A stretch of 64,000 nucleotides of DNA from Sulfurimonas aquatica (GTDB lineage: Bacteria > Campylobacterota > Campylobacteria > Campylobacterales > Sulfurimonadaceae), in the NCBI RefSeq assembly GCF_017357825.1, contig NZ_CP046072.1, positions 62,001 through 126,000 on the forward strand, written 5' to 3'. A model generated the notes under the pieces. That model saw only the letters and a list, made by a program, of their open reading frames with translations, ran no database searches and was not told the origin of the DNA. This document shows, piece after piece, positions 46,270-54,683 of this stretch (position 1 is its first letter; every line of letters begins with the position of its first letter). Made by a program: the position numbers and the translations under genes.

Positions 46270-47052
46270 ATGACACAAGTAAAAAGATTTACACCCATAC
46301 TTACGGGAACTCATCGTTACGAGAAGACACTCTCAACTCGTGGACACGGTAAAGGGGTGATTATTGAAGCACCTATTTTAGCTTATCTCATAGAGACTAG
46401 AAATGGACGGATTTTGTATGACGTTGGCTGTGACTATAGCAAAATCGCAAATGAAGTTAAACGCAAGAAGTTCTATGAAAACGATGGTTTTGAGTTTGGT
46501 GCACCCACTATGAGTGAAGAACAAAGACTTCCAAATCGACTGGCAGAGCTCGGTTTACTCAAAGAAGATATTGATGTGGTGTTTTGTGGTCATCTTCATT
46601 TTGACCATGCAGGTGGATTATGTGAAATGTGTCATGCTGATGTACATGTTCATAAAGCTGAATTAGAGAGTGCTAAAAACCTAGAAGATGAGGCTTATTT
46701 TGCAGAGGATTTTGACTGTCCCATAAACTGGAAAGTTTTTGAAAAAGAGTACAGCCTCATTGATGGTGTAAGAGCTATTGAAACACCAGGTCATACAGCT
46801 GGGCACATGTCTATGCTCATCGAACTTCCAAAAGGAAAGCCAATTTTACTTGCAGGCGATGCGGCGGACTTGAGTGAAAACATAGAAAAAGAGATAGCAC
46901 CAGGGCTTTGCTGGCAAGAGAATGAACAGATGGCTATACAGAGTATTCGTAAGCTTAAAGATATAGCAGACAAAGAGAACGCTCAAATATGGCCAAATCA
47001 CGATATGAAGTTTTTTAAGTCTAAAAACTGTTTTCCACAGTTTCTTTCTTAG
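46270..47052 (+). CDS. Metallo-beta-lactamase fold hydrolase (N-acyl-homoserine-lactonase-like)
   Basis: 260 residues. Zinc ligands are visible: H108LH110FD112H113 in GHLHFDHAGG, His in ETPGHTAGHMSM, Asp in LLAGDAADL and His in IWPNHDM. The overall pattern (LIETRNGRILYDVGCD near the start, the long insert before HxHxDH) fits the AHL-lactonase/AttM-like branch of the fold. AAAGGA precedes the ATG at 46270; a TTG three bases earlier is less likely. It is 10 bases after the desaturase-like gene. Its substrate could be a lactone or ester, perhaps a by-product of the upstream oxygenase, but this is inference. Confidence 0.85.
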   Translation: MTQVKRFTPILTGTHRYEKTLSTRGHGKGVIIEAPILAYLIETRNGRILYDVGCDYSKIANEVKRKKFYENDGFEFGAPTMSEEQRLPNRLAELGLLKEDIDVVFCGHLHFDHAGGLCEMCHADVHVHKAELESAKNLEDEAYFAEDFDCPINWKVFEKEYSLIDGVRAIETPGHTAGHMSMLIELPKGKPILLAGDAADLSENIEKEIAPGLCWQENEQMAIQSIRKLKDIADKENAQIWPNHDMKFFKSKNCFPQFLS

Positions 47053-47079
47053 CACTTGGAAAAGAGTATATCTTCTCCC

Positions 47080-47121
47080 TTTCACAAGACGGCTTGTGAA
47101 ATGTATCAACCGGGACGGCCC
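47080..47121 (+). promoter_or_regulatory. Guanidine-II riboswitch (mini-ykkC)
   Basis: Two adjacent hairpins have the diagnostic ACGR loops. P1 is TTTCACAAG, loop ACGG, CTTGTGAAA (9 bp, 47080-47101). P2 is GGG, loop ACGG, CCC (47112-47121), the near-invariant mini-ykkC second hairpin. The linker is 10 bases. The carboxylase SD (TAAGGA, 47137-47142) and ATG (47149) follow at the spacing expected for translational control. In this class guanidine binds both loops, which dock, and expression is turned on. The anti-SD pairing was not resolved. It lies inside the operon, in the 96-base gap between the lactonase-like gene and the carboxylase gene. Confidence 0.92.
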
Positions 47122-47148
47122 ACAAAATTTACTATCTAAGGAAAACAA

Positions 47149-50100
47149 ATGTTTACTAAAATATTAATTGCGAACCGCGGAGAAATAGCTTGTCGTATTA
47201 TCAAAACTTTAAAGAAAATGAATATTCAATCAGTTGTCGTTTATACTACAGCTGACATTGACTCACTACATGTGAGTTTAGCAGACGAGGCCTATCTTAT
47301 AGGAGAAGGTCTTGCAAGTGAGAGTTACCTTGATTATAAGAAAATTCTAGCAATTGCTAAAGAGAGTGGTGCCCAAGCGGTTCACCCTGGTTATGGTTTT
47401 TTAAGTGAAAATGCTAAGTTTGTAGATTCATGTATAGAAGCAGGTATTGTTTTTATAGGGCCGACAACAGAGCATATGAAAAAATTTGGTCTCAAACATA
47501 CAGCACGTGAGTTGGCTGAAGACAACTATGTTCCCCTACTCCCTGGTTCTTCAATCTTAAAAGACTTAGAAGAAGCAAAACAAGAAGCTTTAAGAATTGT
47601 TTATCCGGTAATGCTTAAAAGTACTGCAGGTGGTGGTGGGATTGGAATGCAATTATGCTATAACGAAGAAGAACTTTGTAATTCTTACGACTCAGTAAAA
47701 CGCCTAAGTGAAAACAACTTTTCAGATGGTGGTATGTTTCTAGAAAAGTATGTTACTCATGCCCGCCATATAGAGGTACAAATATTTGGTGATGGCAAGG
47801 GTTTCATTGGTGTTTTGGGTGATAGAGACTGTTCTGTTCAAAGACGTAATCAAAAAGTCATAGAAGAAACACCAGCACCAAACCTTAGTAATGAGACAAG
47901 AGAAGCACTTTATAGCGCAGCAAAGAAGTTAACGTCATCTGTTTCTTACCTCTCAGCAGGTACTGTAGAATTTGTTTATGATACAACAAGTAGTGAGTTT
48001 TATTTCCTTGAAGTAAATACTCGTCTTCAAGTAGAACATGGTATTACCGAAGAGGTATCTGGTGTTGACTTAGTTGAATGGATGGTTCGTCAAGCTTATG
48101 GAACAAATCCTGAGTTGTATTCTTATGAGCACAATCCAAAAGGACATTCCATAGAAGTGCGTATCTATGCGGAAGACCCTGCTAAAAACTTCCAGCCAAG
48201 TTCTGGAACATTAACAAATGTAAGTTTTGCTGATGATATTCGTTGTGATACCTTTATCGAAACTGGTTTAGAAATCTCTGCATTTTATGATCCAATGATT
48301 GCAAAACTGATTATAAAAGCTGAAAATAGAGAGAATGCTTTAGTGAAGATGAATAAGGCTATTGAAGAAACAAGAGTTGATGGAATAGAAACTAATCTTC
48401 GCTACCTTGGAGCTATTGTAAAGTCAGAAGTATTTGAACAAGGTTTACAAACAACAAAATTTCTTAATACATTTGAGTATGCAATTACAAGTATTGATGT
48501 TCTTAGACCTGGGACACAGACAGCTATTCAAGACTATCCTGGGCGTTTAGGATATTGGGACATTGGTGTTCCTCCCTCTGGTCCTTTTGATATGCTTAGT
48601 TTTCGTTATGCTAATCGTATAGTGGGAAATAGTGAAGATGCAGCAGGATTAGAGATTGCTATTTCTGGTCCTACATTAAAATTCAACTCTGATACAGTTT
48701 TCTCATTATGTGGAGCTCCTATTGATGCCTCGTTAGATGGAGAAGAAGTATTAATGAATAAGGCAATTACTATTAAAGCTGGGAGTATACTAAAACTAAA
48801 AAAAGTGAGTGATGAAGGTTTTAGAACATACTTAGCAGTTCGTGGTGGATTTGATGTACCTAAGTATCTTGGAAGTCGTTCTACATTTACACTTGGACAG
48901 TTTGGTGGTCATGCAGGTCGTACATTATTAACGGGAGATGTTTTACATCTTGATACCCTTATTGAGAGTGAAGCCGTATCTGAAATGATAGTACCACATC
49001 AAGAGTACTCCAAATCATGGAAAATAGGTGTTCTATATGGCCCCCATGGTGCACCAGATTTTTTTACAAAAGAAGATATAGAAACTTTCTTTGCAACTGA
49101 CTGGAAAATCCATTATAACTCAAACCGTACGGGGATAAGACTTATAGGTCCTAAGCCAGCATGGGCAAGAACTGATGGTGGCGAAGCTGGACTACACCCT
49201 TCAAATATTCATGACAATGCTTATGCTATTGGAGCGGTAGATTTTACTGGAGACATGCCTGTCATCTTAGGACCAGATGGTCCAAGTTTAGGTGGGTTTG
49301 TGTGCCCTGTAACAATTGTAACTGCAGAACTGTGGAAATTAGGTCAATTAAGAGCTGGTGATAAAGTTACTTTTGTTCCATTAGAACATGACACTGCAAT
49401 GGAGATGCTTCAAGCACAAGAAGATGCTCTTGAAAATTTAGAGACTTATGATGAGAAAGTTTTCTTAGAACCTAAACCTATTGGGAGCCCTATTCTGTAT
49501 AGTGATGAAGGAGAAGGTGACCTTCCTTCTGTAGTAATGCGTCAGTCTGGTGATAGTTATCTGCTAATAGAATATGGAGAGATGCAACTAGAAATATCAT
49601 TGCGTTTTAGAGTTCATGTACTAATGCAAGCGATTAAGAGTGCTAATATTAAAGGTATCATAGATGTAACACCAGGTATTCGTTCTCTACAACTGCATTT
49701 CGATCCTAAAGTATGTAAACGCGATGAGTTAATGGAAAAAGTGAAAACGATAGAACTTACTTTACCATTAGTAGATGATATTGAAGTTCCTGCTCGAATA
49801 GTCCATCTGCCACTATCTTGGGATGATGAATCAACACGAGTTGCAATTGATAAGTATATGAAGACAGTTCGTCCTGATGCACCTTGGTGTCCAAGTAATA
49901 TTGAGTTTATTCGTCGTATAAATGGTTTAGATTCAATACAAGAGGTAAAAGATATAGTATTTGGTGCTAACTACCTTGTTATGGGCCTTGGTGATGTTTA
50001 CTTAGGTGCACCAGTTGCAACTCCACTTGACCCAAGACAACGGCTAGTGACAACTAAGTATAATCCAGCACGTACCTGGACACCTGAAAATGCGGTAGGT

Positions 50101-50748
50101 ATCGGTGGTGCTTATATGTGTGTATATGGTATGGAAGGCCCTGGTGGTTACCAATTTGTTGGTCGTACAGTTCAGATGTGGAATCGTCATAGGCAAACAA
50201 AAGATTTTATAGAAGAAAAACCTTGGTTACTAAGATTTTTTGATCAAATAAAATTCTATGAAGTAAGTGCTGATGAATTACATCAGATGCGCGAAGATTT
50301 TCCTCGTGGTCGAATGAAACTAAAAACAGAAGAAACTACATTTTCACTGAAAGAATATAAAGATTTTTTAGATACTAACAATGAGTCAATAAATGAGTTT
50401 AAAAAGACTCAACAAGATGCATTTGAAGAAGAACGCCAAATGTGGGAAAGAACAGGACTTGCAAACTTCAACATGGAAAATAGTGACATTCAAGTAATAG
50501 ATGAAGAGAAAATAGAACTAGCACAGAATGCTGAAGCTGTTGAGTCTCCAGTCCAAGGAAGCCTTTGGAAAGTTATGGCAAAAGTAGGAGATACTGTAGC
50601 AGAGGGTGATGTACTCGCTATTGCAGAATCAATGAAAATGGAAATAGACATTGATGCCCCGGAAAATGGAAAAATAACTCATGTTTTATGTTCTGAAGGC
50701 GAAAATATTCAAACCGGTAAGATGCTTTTTGTCATTGAACCTATTTAA
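47149..50748 (+). CDS. Guanidine carboxylase (biotin-dependent, urea carboxylase family)
   Basis: 1199 residues. Biotin carboxylase domain (1-450; KILIANRGEIACRIIKT, KSTAGGGGIGM, LEVNTRLQVEHGITEEV). CT_A_B domain (about 480-790; RPGTQTAIQDYPGRLGYW). CT_C_D domain (about 830-1040; KYNPARTWTPENAVGIGGAY). Biotinyl carrier domain at the end with the biotin Lys in AESMKMEID. Two guanidine riboswitches and two DUF1989 proteins in the same operon indicate that guanidine, not urea, is the main substrate; the product is carboxyguanidine. I could not verify the residue that separates guanidine from urea enzymes. AAGGA precedes the ATG. Confidence 0.93.
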   Translation: MFTKILIANRGEIACRIIKTLKKMNIQSVVVYTTADIDSLHVSLADEAYLIGEGLASESYLDYKKILAIAKESGAQAVHPGYGFLSENAKFVDSCIEAGIVFIGPTTEHMKKFGLKHTARELAEDNYVPLLPGSSILKDLEEAKQEALRIVYPVMLKSTAGGGGIGMQLCYNEEELCNSYDSVKRLSENNFSDGGMFLEKYVTHARHIEVQIFGDGKGFIGVLGDRDCSVQRRNQKVIEETPAPNLSNETREALYSAAKKLTSSVSYLSAGTVEFVYDTTSSEFYFLEVNTRLQVEHGITEEVSGVDLVEWMVRQAYGTNPELYSYEHNPKGHSIEVRIYAEDPAKNFQPSSGTLTNVSFADDIRCDTFIETGLEISAFYDPMIAKLIIKAENRENALVKMNKAIEETRVDGIETNLRYLGAIVKSEVFEQGLQTTKFLNTFEYAITSIDVLRPGTQTAIQDYPGRLGYWDIGVPPSGPFDMLSFRYANRIVGNSEDAAGLEIAISGPTLKFNSDTVFSLCGAPIDASLDGEEVLMNKAITIKAGSILKLKKVSDEGFRTYLAVRGGFDVPKYLGSRSTFTLGQFGGHAGRTLLTGDVLHLDTLIESEAVSEMIVPHQEYSKSWKIGVLYGPHGAPDFFTKEDIETFFATDWKIHYNSNRTGIRLIGPKPAWARTDGGEAGLHPSNIHDNAYAIGAVDFTGDMPVILGPDGPSLGGFVCPVTIVTAELWKLGQLRAGDKVTFVPLEHDTAMEMLQAQEDALENLETYDEKVFLEPKPIGSPILYSDEGEGDLPSVVMRQSGDSYLLIEYGEMQLEISLRFRVHVLMQAIKSANIKGIIDVTPGIRSLQLHFDPKVCKRDELMEKVKTIELTLPLVDDIEVPARIVHLPLSWDDESTRVAIDKYMKTVRPDAPWCPSNIEFIRRINGLDSIQEVKDIVFGANYLVMGLGDVYLGAPVATPLDPRQRLVTTKYNPARTWTPENAVGIGGAYMCVYGMEGPGGYQFVGRTVQMWNRHRQTKDFIEEKPWLLRFFDQIKFYEVSADELHQMREDFPRGRMKLKTEETTFSLKEYKDFLDTNNESINEFKKTQQDAFEEERQMWERTGLANFNMENSDIQVIDEEKIELAQNAEAVESPVQGSLWKVMAKVGDTVAEGDVLAIAESMKMEIDIDAPENGKITHVLCSEGENIQTGKMLFVIEPI

Positions 50749-50758
50749 AGGAATAATA

Positions 50759-51601
50759 ATGAAACTTGAAAATTTTAAAACTATGTGGGGATTCGAAGGT
50801 GACTTTGAGACAGCTTGTATTCAAGCGAAAGAAGCTGGCTTCGAAGGTATAGAAGGACCATCGCCACAAGATCAAAAAGAACGTGATTATTGGAAAACCT
50901 GTTTAGAAAAATATGAGCTAGAATTTATTGCTGAGATTACAACAGGTGGTGATTATGTACCTAAGAGAGACCATAGTGTAATAGAACATATTAGCGATGT
51001 GGAAATAGCTATTAAGAACTCTCTAGAACTAAACCCACGTTTTATGAACTGCATGGGTGGCTGTGATGCATGGGAAGAAGAGGATAGTATTATATTTTTT
51101 AAATCAGCAATTGCAATAGCAAAAAGTTATGACATAGAAATCTCTTTTGAAACTCATCGTAGTCGTTCTTTATTTACACCTTGGGTTACTAGACGTATGA
51201 CTAAAGCAATACCAGAGATGAAATTGACTTTAGATATTAGTCACTGGTGTGTAGTTGCAGAACGTCTTATGGATACAGAGATGGATACAATTAAAGCAAT
51301 AGCACCAAATGTTCATCATTTTCATGCTCGTGTTGGTTATGCTCAAGGTCCCCAAGTGCCACATCCCGCAGCACCTGAGTATCAAAAAGCTCTACAATCT
51401 CATCAAGAGTGCTGGGAGTTAGCCTGGGATTCTCAAAAAGCAAAGGGAATGAAAATCTCTACAATGACACCTGAATTTGGACCAGATGGCTATCTACATA
51501 CACTACCATTTACAAATGCACCTATTGCTGATTTATGGGAAATCAACTGTTGGATGGCAGAGACACAAAAGAAGCATTTTAATGACTATACTAAATATTA
51601 A
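50759..51601 (+). CDS. Sugar phosphate isomerase/epimerase-like TIM-barrel protein
   Basis: 280 residues of the xylose-isomerase-like TIM-barrel (AP-endonuclease family 2) fold. Possible metal ligands are in FIAEITTGG, EISFETHRSR, LTLDISHWCVVAE, VHHFHARVGYAQG and TMTPEFGPDGY. The ATG at 50759 has AAAGGA upstream; longer in-frame starts overlap the carboxylase. It lies 10 bases after the carboxylase. The role in guanidine metabolism is unknown; handling of the carbon skeleton left after guanidine release is one possibility. Family confident, function open. Confidence 0.8.
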   Translation: MKLENFKTMWGFEGDFETACIQAKEAGFEGIEGPSPQDQKERDYWKTCLEKYELEFIAEITTGGDYVPKRDHSVIEHISDVEIAIKNSLELNPRFMNCMGGCDAWEEEDSIIFFKSAIAIAKSYDIEISFETHRSRSLFTPWVTRRMTKAIPEMKLTLDISHWCVVAERLMDTEMDTIKAIAPNVHHFHARVGYAQGPQVPHPAAPEYQKALQSHQECWELAWDSQKAKGMKISTMTPEFGPDGYLHTLPFTNAPIADLWEINCWMAETQKKHFNDYTKY

Positions 51602-52487
51602 AGAGCAACTTCCGGTAATTGTATTATTTGTTGCTTCTGTACTTTGGGGACTAACATGGTTACCTCTTAAAGCTATTAATGCTACAGGAATTGATGGAAT
51701 TGCACTTATTTTCTTTGCCTATGCAATATTGGCAGTAGTATTAAGCCCATTGCTTATTAAACAGTTTTCAATTTGGAAAGAACATAAGAAAATGATGTTT
51801 TTAATCGCACTCCTTGGGGGCGGTGCAAACCTTGCATTTACTTATGCTCTCATAAATGGTGAAGTGATTCGTGTAATGGTCTTGTTTTACCTCTTACCCG
51901 TATGGGGTGTAGCTGGTGGACGAATATTTCTAAAAGAGAAAATCGATTCTTGGCGTTATCTTGGTGTCACATTAGCAATAGCAGGAGCATTTATAATTCT
52001 TGGTGGTTTCGAAATTTTTAATACACCACCCTCATGGATTGACCTAGTTGCCTTAGTTTCTGGCCTTTTCTTTTCCATGAATAATTTACTCTTTAGAGCG
52101 GCTCAAAGTATTCCGGTAAGTTCAAAACTAGGCATTATGTTTTTAGGTTGTTTTACTTTAGCAGGAACATTATTACTTTCAGGAGTAGAAGAACTTCCAA
52201 CACATGTCATAAGTAATGGCTGGATAATGCTAATAATGTACACTTTATTTTGGCTATTGCTAGCGAATATTGGATCACAATGGAGTGTTACACATATGGA
52301 GGCTGGTCGATCGTCAATTATTATGATTTTCGAGCTTATTGCAGCTGTTGCTTCAGCTACTATAATTGCTCATGAGAGCATGTCAACATTTGAATATATA
52401 GGTGGTTCACTTATAATGGCAGCTGCGTCTATAGAAGCATTTCGTACTAAAGATGATGATATACCTACAATTAAAATTGAATTATAA
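51582..52487 (+). CDS. EamA-family (DMT) transporter
   Basis: 301 residues, ten predicted helices in two EamA repeats (VIVLFVASVLWGLTWLPLKA; VALVSGLFFSMNNLLFRAA). It overlaps the previous gene by 20 bases. The DMT superfamily also contains the small guanidinium exporters of the SugE/Gdx type, which are the usual partners of guanidine riboswitches, so this could be an overflow exporter for guanidine or a product exporter. Substrate inferred from context only. Confidence 0.82.
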   Translation: MTILNIKEQLPVIVLFVASVLWGLTWLPLKAINATGIDGIALIFFAYAILAVVLSPLLIKQFSIWKEHKKMMFLIALLGGGANLAFTYALINGEVIRVMVLFYLLPVWGVAGGRIFLKEKIDSWRYLGVTLAIAGAFIILGGFEIFNTPPSWIDLVALVSGLFFSMNNLLFRAAQSIPVSSKLGIMFLGCFTLAGTLLLSGVEELPTHVISNGWIMLIMYTLFWLLLANIGSQWSVTHMEAGRSSIIMIFELIAAVASATIIAHESMSTFEYIGGSLIMAAASIEAFRTKDDDIPTIKIEL

Positions 52488-52496
52488 AGGAAAAAT

Positions 52497-53831
52497 ATGA
52501 CAATTTCAAGTTTACAAAAATCATATAAAGACAAAGAACTCTCCCCAAGAGAGTTAATGCAGCAGATAAAAGAGAAGATAGAGATACATAAAGATAATCC
52601 TATCTGGATTCATGTTTTAAGTGAGGATGAACTAGAGCCTTATCTCAAGAGACTCGAATCAAGCGATGTAGACTCTTTGCCACTTTATGGTGTTCCCTTC
52701 GCTATTAAAGACAATATAGACTTAAAGGACATTCCTACTACAGCCGCCTGTCCTGATTATAGTTACGTACCTGATAAATCTGCTTACGTAGTTGAGCAAC
52801 TTATAAACGCGGGAGCCATCCCAGTTGGAAAAACAAATCTAGACCAGTTTGCAACGGGGCTGGTAGGTACTCGCTCACCCTATGGAGCGTGTCAAAACAG
52901 CATAAACGCAGAGTATATTTCAGGTGGTTCTAGCTCAGGGAGCGCGGTAAGCGTGGCTTTAGATATGGCACTCTTTTCACTTGGAACAGACACAGCAGGT
53001 TCAGGTCGCGTTCCCGCAGCGTTTAATAATCTCGTAGGAGTAAAACCATCAAAAGGAATCTTAAGCACTTCAGGGGTTGTACCAGCATGTAGAAGTCTTG
53101 ACTGTGTCTCTATCTTTGCTAAAAATAGTGAAGACGCAAGTAGAGTTTTAGACATAGCTATCTCTTTTGATGAGAGTGATCCATACTCAAGAGTGATGCC
53201 AGATGTGAAACATAACGTTAAGTCGCCTTTCTCTTTTGCCATTGTAAAACAAGAACAGTTGAAGTTTTTCGAGGATAATGAAGCTGAGGAGCTCTATAAA
53301 AAAGCCGTGAAGCATTTTGAGATGATGGGTGGTAAAGCGCTTGAGATAGACTTTTCACCGATGCTTGAAGCTGCAAACCTTCTCTACTATGGACCATGGG
53401 TTACAGAGCGTTACGTCGCTCTAAAAGATATGGTGGAGACAAAACCTGAGAGTTTTATGGATGTTACTAAAACAATAGTCTTATCTGGAAAAACAAAAAG
53501 CGCCGAGGATTATTTTAACGCCGAGTATAAAATAAAAGCCTATAAACGCCAAGCGGATATCTTAATGAAAAACATTGACTTTGCTTTGACTCCAACTACC
53601 GGAACCATTTATACCATCGATGAAGTAAACGCGGATCCAATAGAGCTCAACAGCAACCTTGGTTACTACACAAACTTTATGAACCTACTTGATTTTTCTG
53701 CCTATGCGATTCCTGCAGGATTTAGAAAGAATGGCTTGCCTTTTGGAGTGACGCTTTTTGCTGAGGCGTTTGAGGATAGAAAACTAATCAACTACGGCAA
53801 ATTATTTACGTCAAAGGATTTCAATGTCTAA
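52497..53831 (+). CDS. atzF: Allophanate hydrolase, amidase domain (AtzF-like)
   Basis: 444 residues of the amidase-signature family. Catalytic Lys is in PFAIKDNIDL, and the Ser-cisSer pair is in ISGGSSSGSA and TDTAGSGRVPA. Allophanate hydrolase turns allophanate into ammonia and CO2, the last step of the pathway. Most AtzF proteins carry a second C-terminal domain in the same chain (~600 aa in total); here it is a separate gene overlapping this stop by eight bases. GGAAAAAT precedes the ATG. Confidence 0.9.
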   Translation: MTISSLQKSYKDKELSPRELMQQIKEKIEIHKDNPIWIHVLSEDELEPYLKRLESSDVDSLPLYGVPFAIKDNIDLKDIPTTAACPDYSYVPDKSAYVVEQLINAGAIPVGKTNLDQFATGLVGTRSPYGACQNSINAEYISGGSSSGSAVSVALDMALFSLGTDTAGSGRVPAAFNNLVGVKPSKGILSTSGVVPACRSLDCVSIFAKNSEDASRVLDIAISFDESDPYSRVMPDVKHNVKSPFSFAIVKQEQLKFFEDNEAEELYKKAVKHFEMMGGKALEIDFSPMLEAANLLYYGPWVTERYVALKDMVETKPESFMDVTKTIVLSGKTKSAEDYFNAEYKIKAYKRQADILMKNIDFALTPTTGTIYTIDEVNADPIELNSNLGYYTNFMNLLDFSAYAIPAGFRKNGLPFGVTLFAEAFEDRKLINYGKLFTSKDFNV

Positions 53832-54216
53832 AACAATAGAAATAGCGGTATGTGGTGCCCATATGAGTGGACTCCCTCTAAATCATCAACTAGTAATGCT
53901 AAACGCGAGTTTTGTAAAGGCGACTTCAACGGCGAGAGGGTATAGACTCTTTGACGTGCCGCAGAAGCTTCCTCCTCGTCCTGGAATGATTCGAGACGCT
54001 AAAAGTGAAAGCTCTCTAACATTGGAAGTATGGTCAATGCCACTTGAGAACTTTGGAGCGTTTATGATTCAGATTGCCTCGCCTCTGTGTATAGGAAGTG
54101 TAATCCTTGAGGATGAGAGCATAGTTTATGGCTTTTTATGTGAGAGCGATTATCTTGAGGGTGCTAAAGAGATAACCGAGTATGGGGGATGGAGAGAGTA
54201 TCTTGCTTCAAAGTAA
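53824..54216 (+). CDS. Allophanate hydrolase C-terminal domain as a separate protein
   Basis: 130 residues matching the AtzF C-terminal domain, which has a gamma-glutamylcyclotransferase-like fold: EIAVCGAHMSGLPLNHQL, RGYRLFDVP, RPGMIRD and EVWSMPLENFGAFM, then TEYGGWREYL. In fused enzymes this domain helps decarboxylate the intermediate. The ATG overlaps the end of the amidase gene, so the subunits are made together. The split is intact on both sides: each part has its own start and stop. Confidence 0.88.
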   Translation: MSKTIEIAVCGAHMSGLPLNHQLVMLNASFVKATSTARGYRLFDVPQKLPPRPGMIRDAKSESSLTLEVWSMPLENFGAFMIQIASPLCIGSVILEDESIVYGFLCESDYLEGAKEITEYGGWREYLASK

Positions 54217-54226
54217 AATACTCTTT

Positions 54227-54682
54227 TTATTTACTGTTAAGTAAATTATACTCTTGAATAAACTCTCTTGCGTTATCACCTCTGAGATACTCGGCAAATC
54301 CGACTAAACCATCTACGAGGTAGCGAGTATTATAACCTTTGAGTTTCAAAAACGTACGCGCCATAATTGCTCGGTCTTTATGGGGACATGCCGTAACTAT
54401 TACTTTTGACTTATCAAGTTCATTCAAACGTTTTGGCAGCTCATTAATGGGTATGTTAATCGAGAAAGGCATATGCCAAGCCGCATACTCTTCTTTAAAT
54501 CGAATGTCCACAAGTTGAGCTTCACCTTCTTCAAGCATAACGGCAAGTTCTACGCTACTGATTTTCATAGCCTTGCGCTCTTCATAGGTAAATGCGCTTA
54601 AGTAGTTATCATAAGTAAGCATTAGAGTCTCTGCGAATACAATTACATAGCTGCATATAAGTAGTAAAATTATTTTTTTCAT
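54227..54682 (-). CDS. Periplasmic rhodanese-like protein
   Basis: 151 residues. A signal peptide (MKKIILLLICSYVIVFA) precedes a single rhodanese domain (about 40-140): QLVDIRFKEEYAAWHMPFS, then the catalytic loop TACPHKDRA with the active Cys. It would act on sulfur groups or redox in the periplasm. It starts one base after the arsB stop, so it belongs to the arsB transcript. A link to arsenic-thiol chemistry is possible but inferred. Confidence 0.83.
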   Translation of the reverse strand: MKKIILLLICSYVIVFAETLMLTYDNYLSAFTYEERKAMKISSVELAVMLEEGEAQLVDIRFKEEYAAWHMPFSINIPINELPKRLNELDKSKVIVTACPHKDRAIMARTFLKLKGYNTRYLVDGLVGFAEYLRGDNAREFIQEYNLLNSK

Positions 54683-54683
54683 G

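Noticed and set aside
47080-47101. Intrinsic terminator after the lactonase-like gene
   Set aside because: The 9-bp hairpin has an ACGG loop, no T-run follows, and a second GGG-ACGG-CCC hairpin lies 10 bases later, so a guanidine-II riboswitch explains it better.
43879-54216. Urea utilisation operon
   Set aside because: Urea carboxylase, UAAP and allophanate hydrolase names suggest urea, but two guanidine riboswitches indicate guanidine as the inducer. Urea as a side substrate is not excluded.
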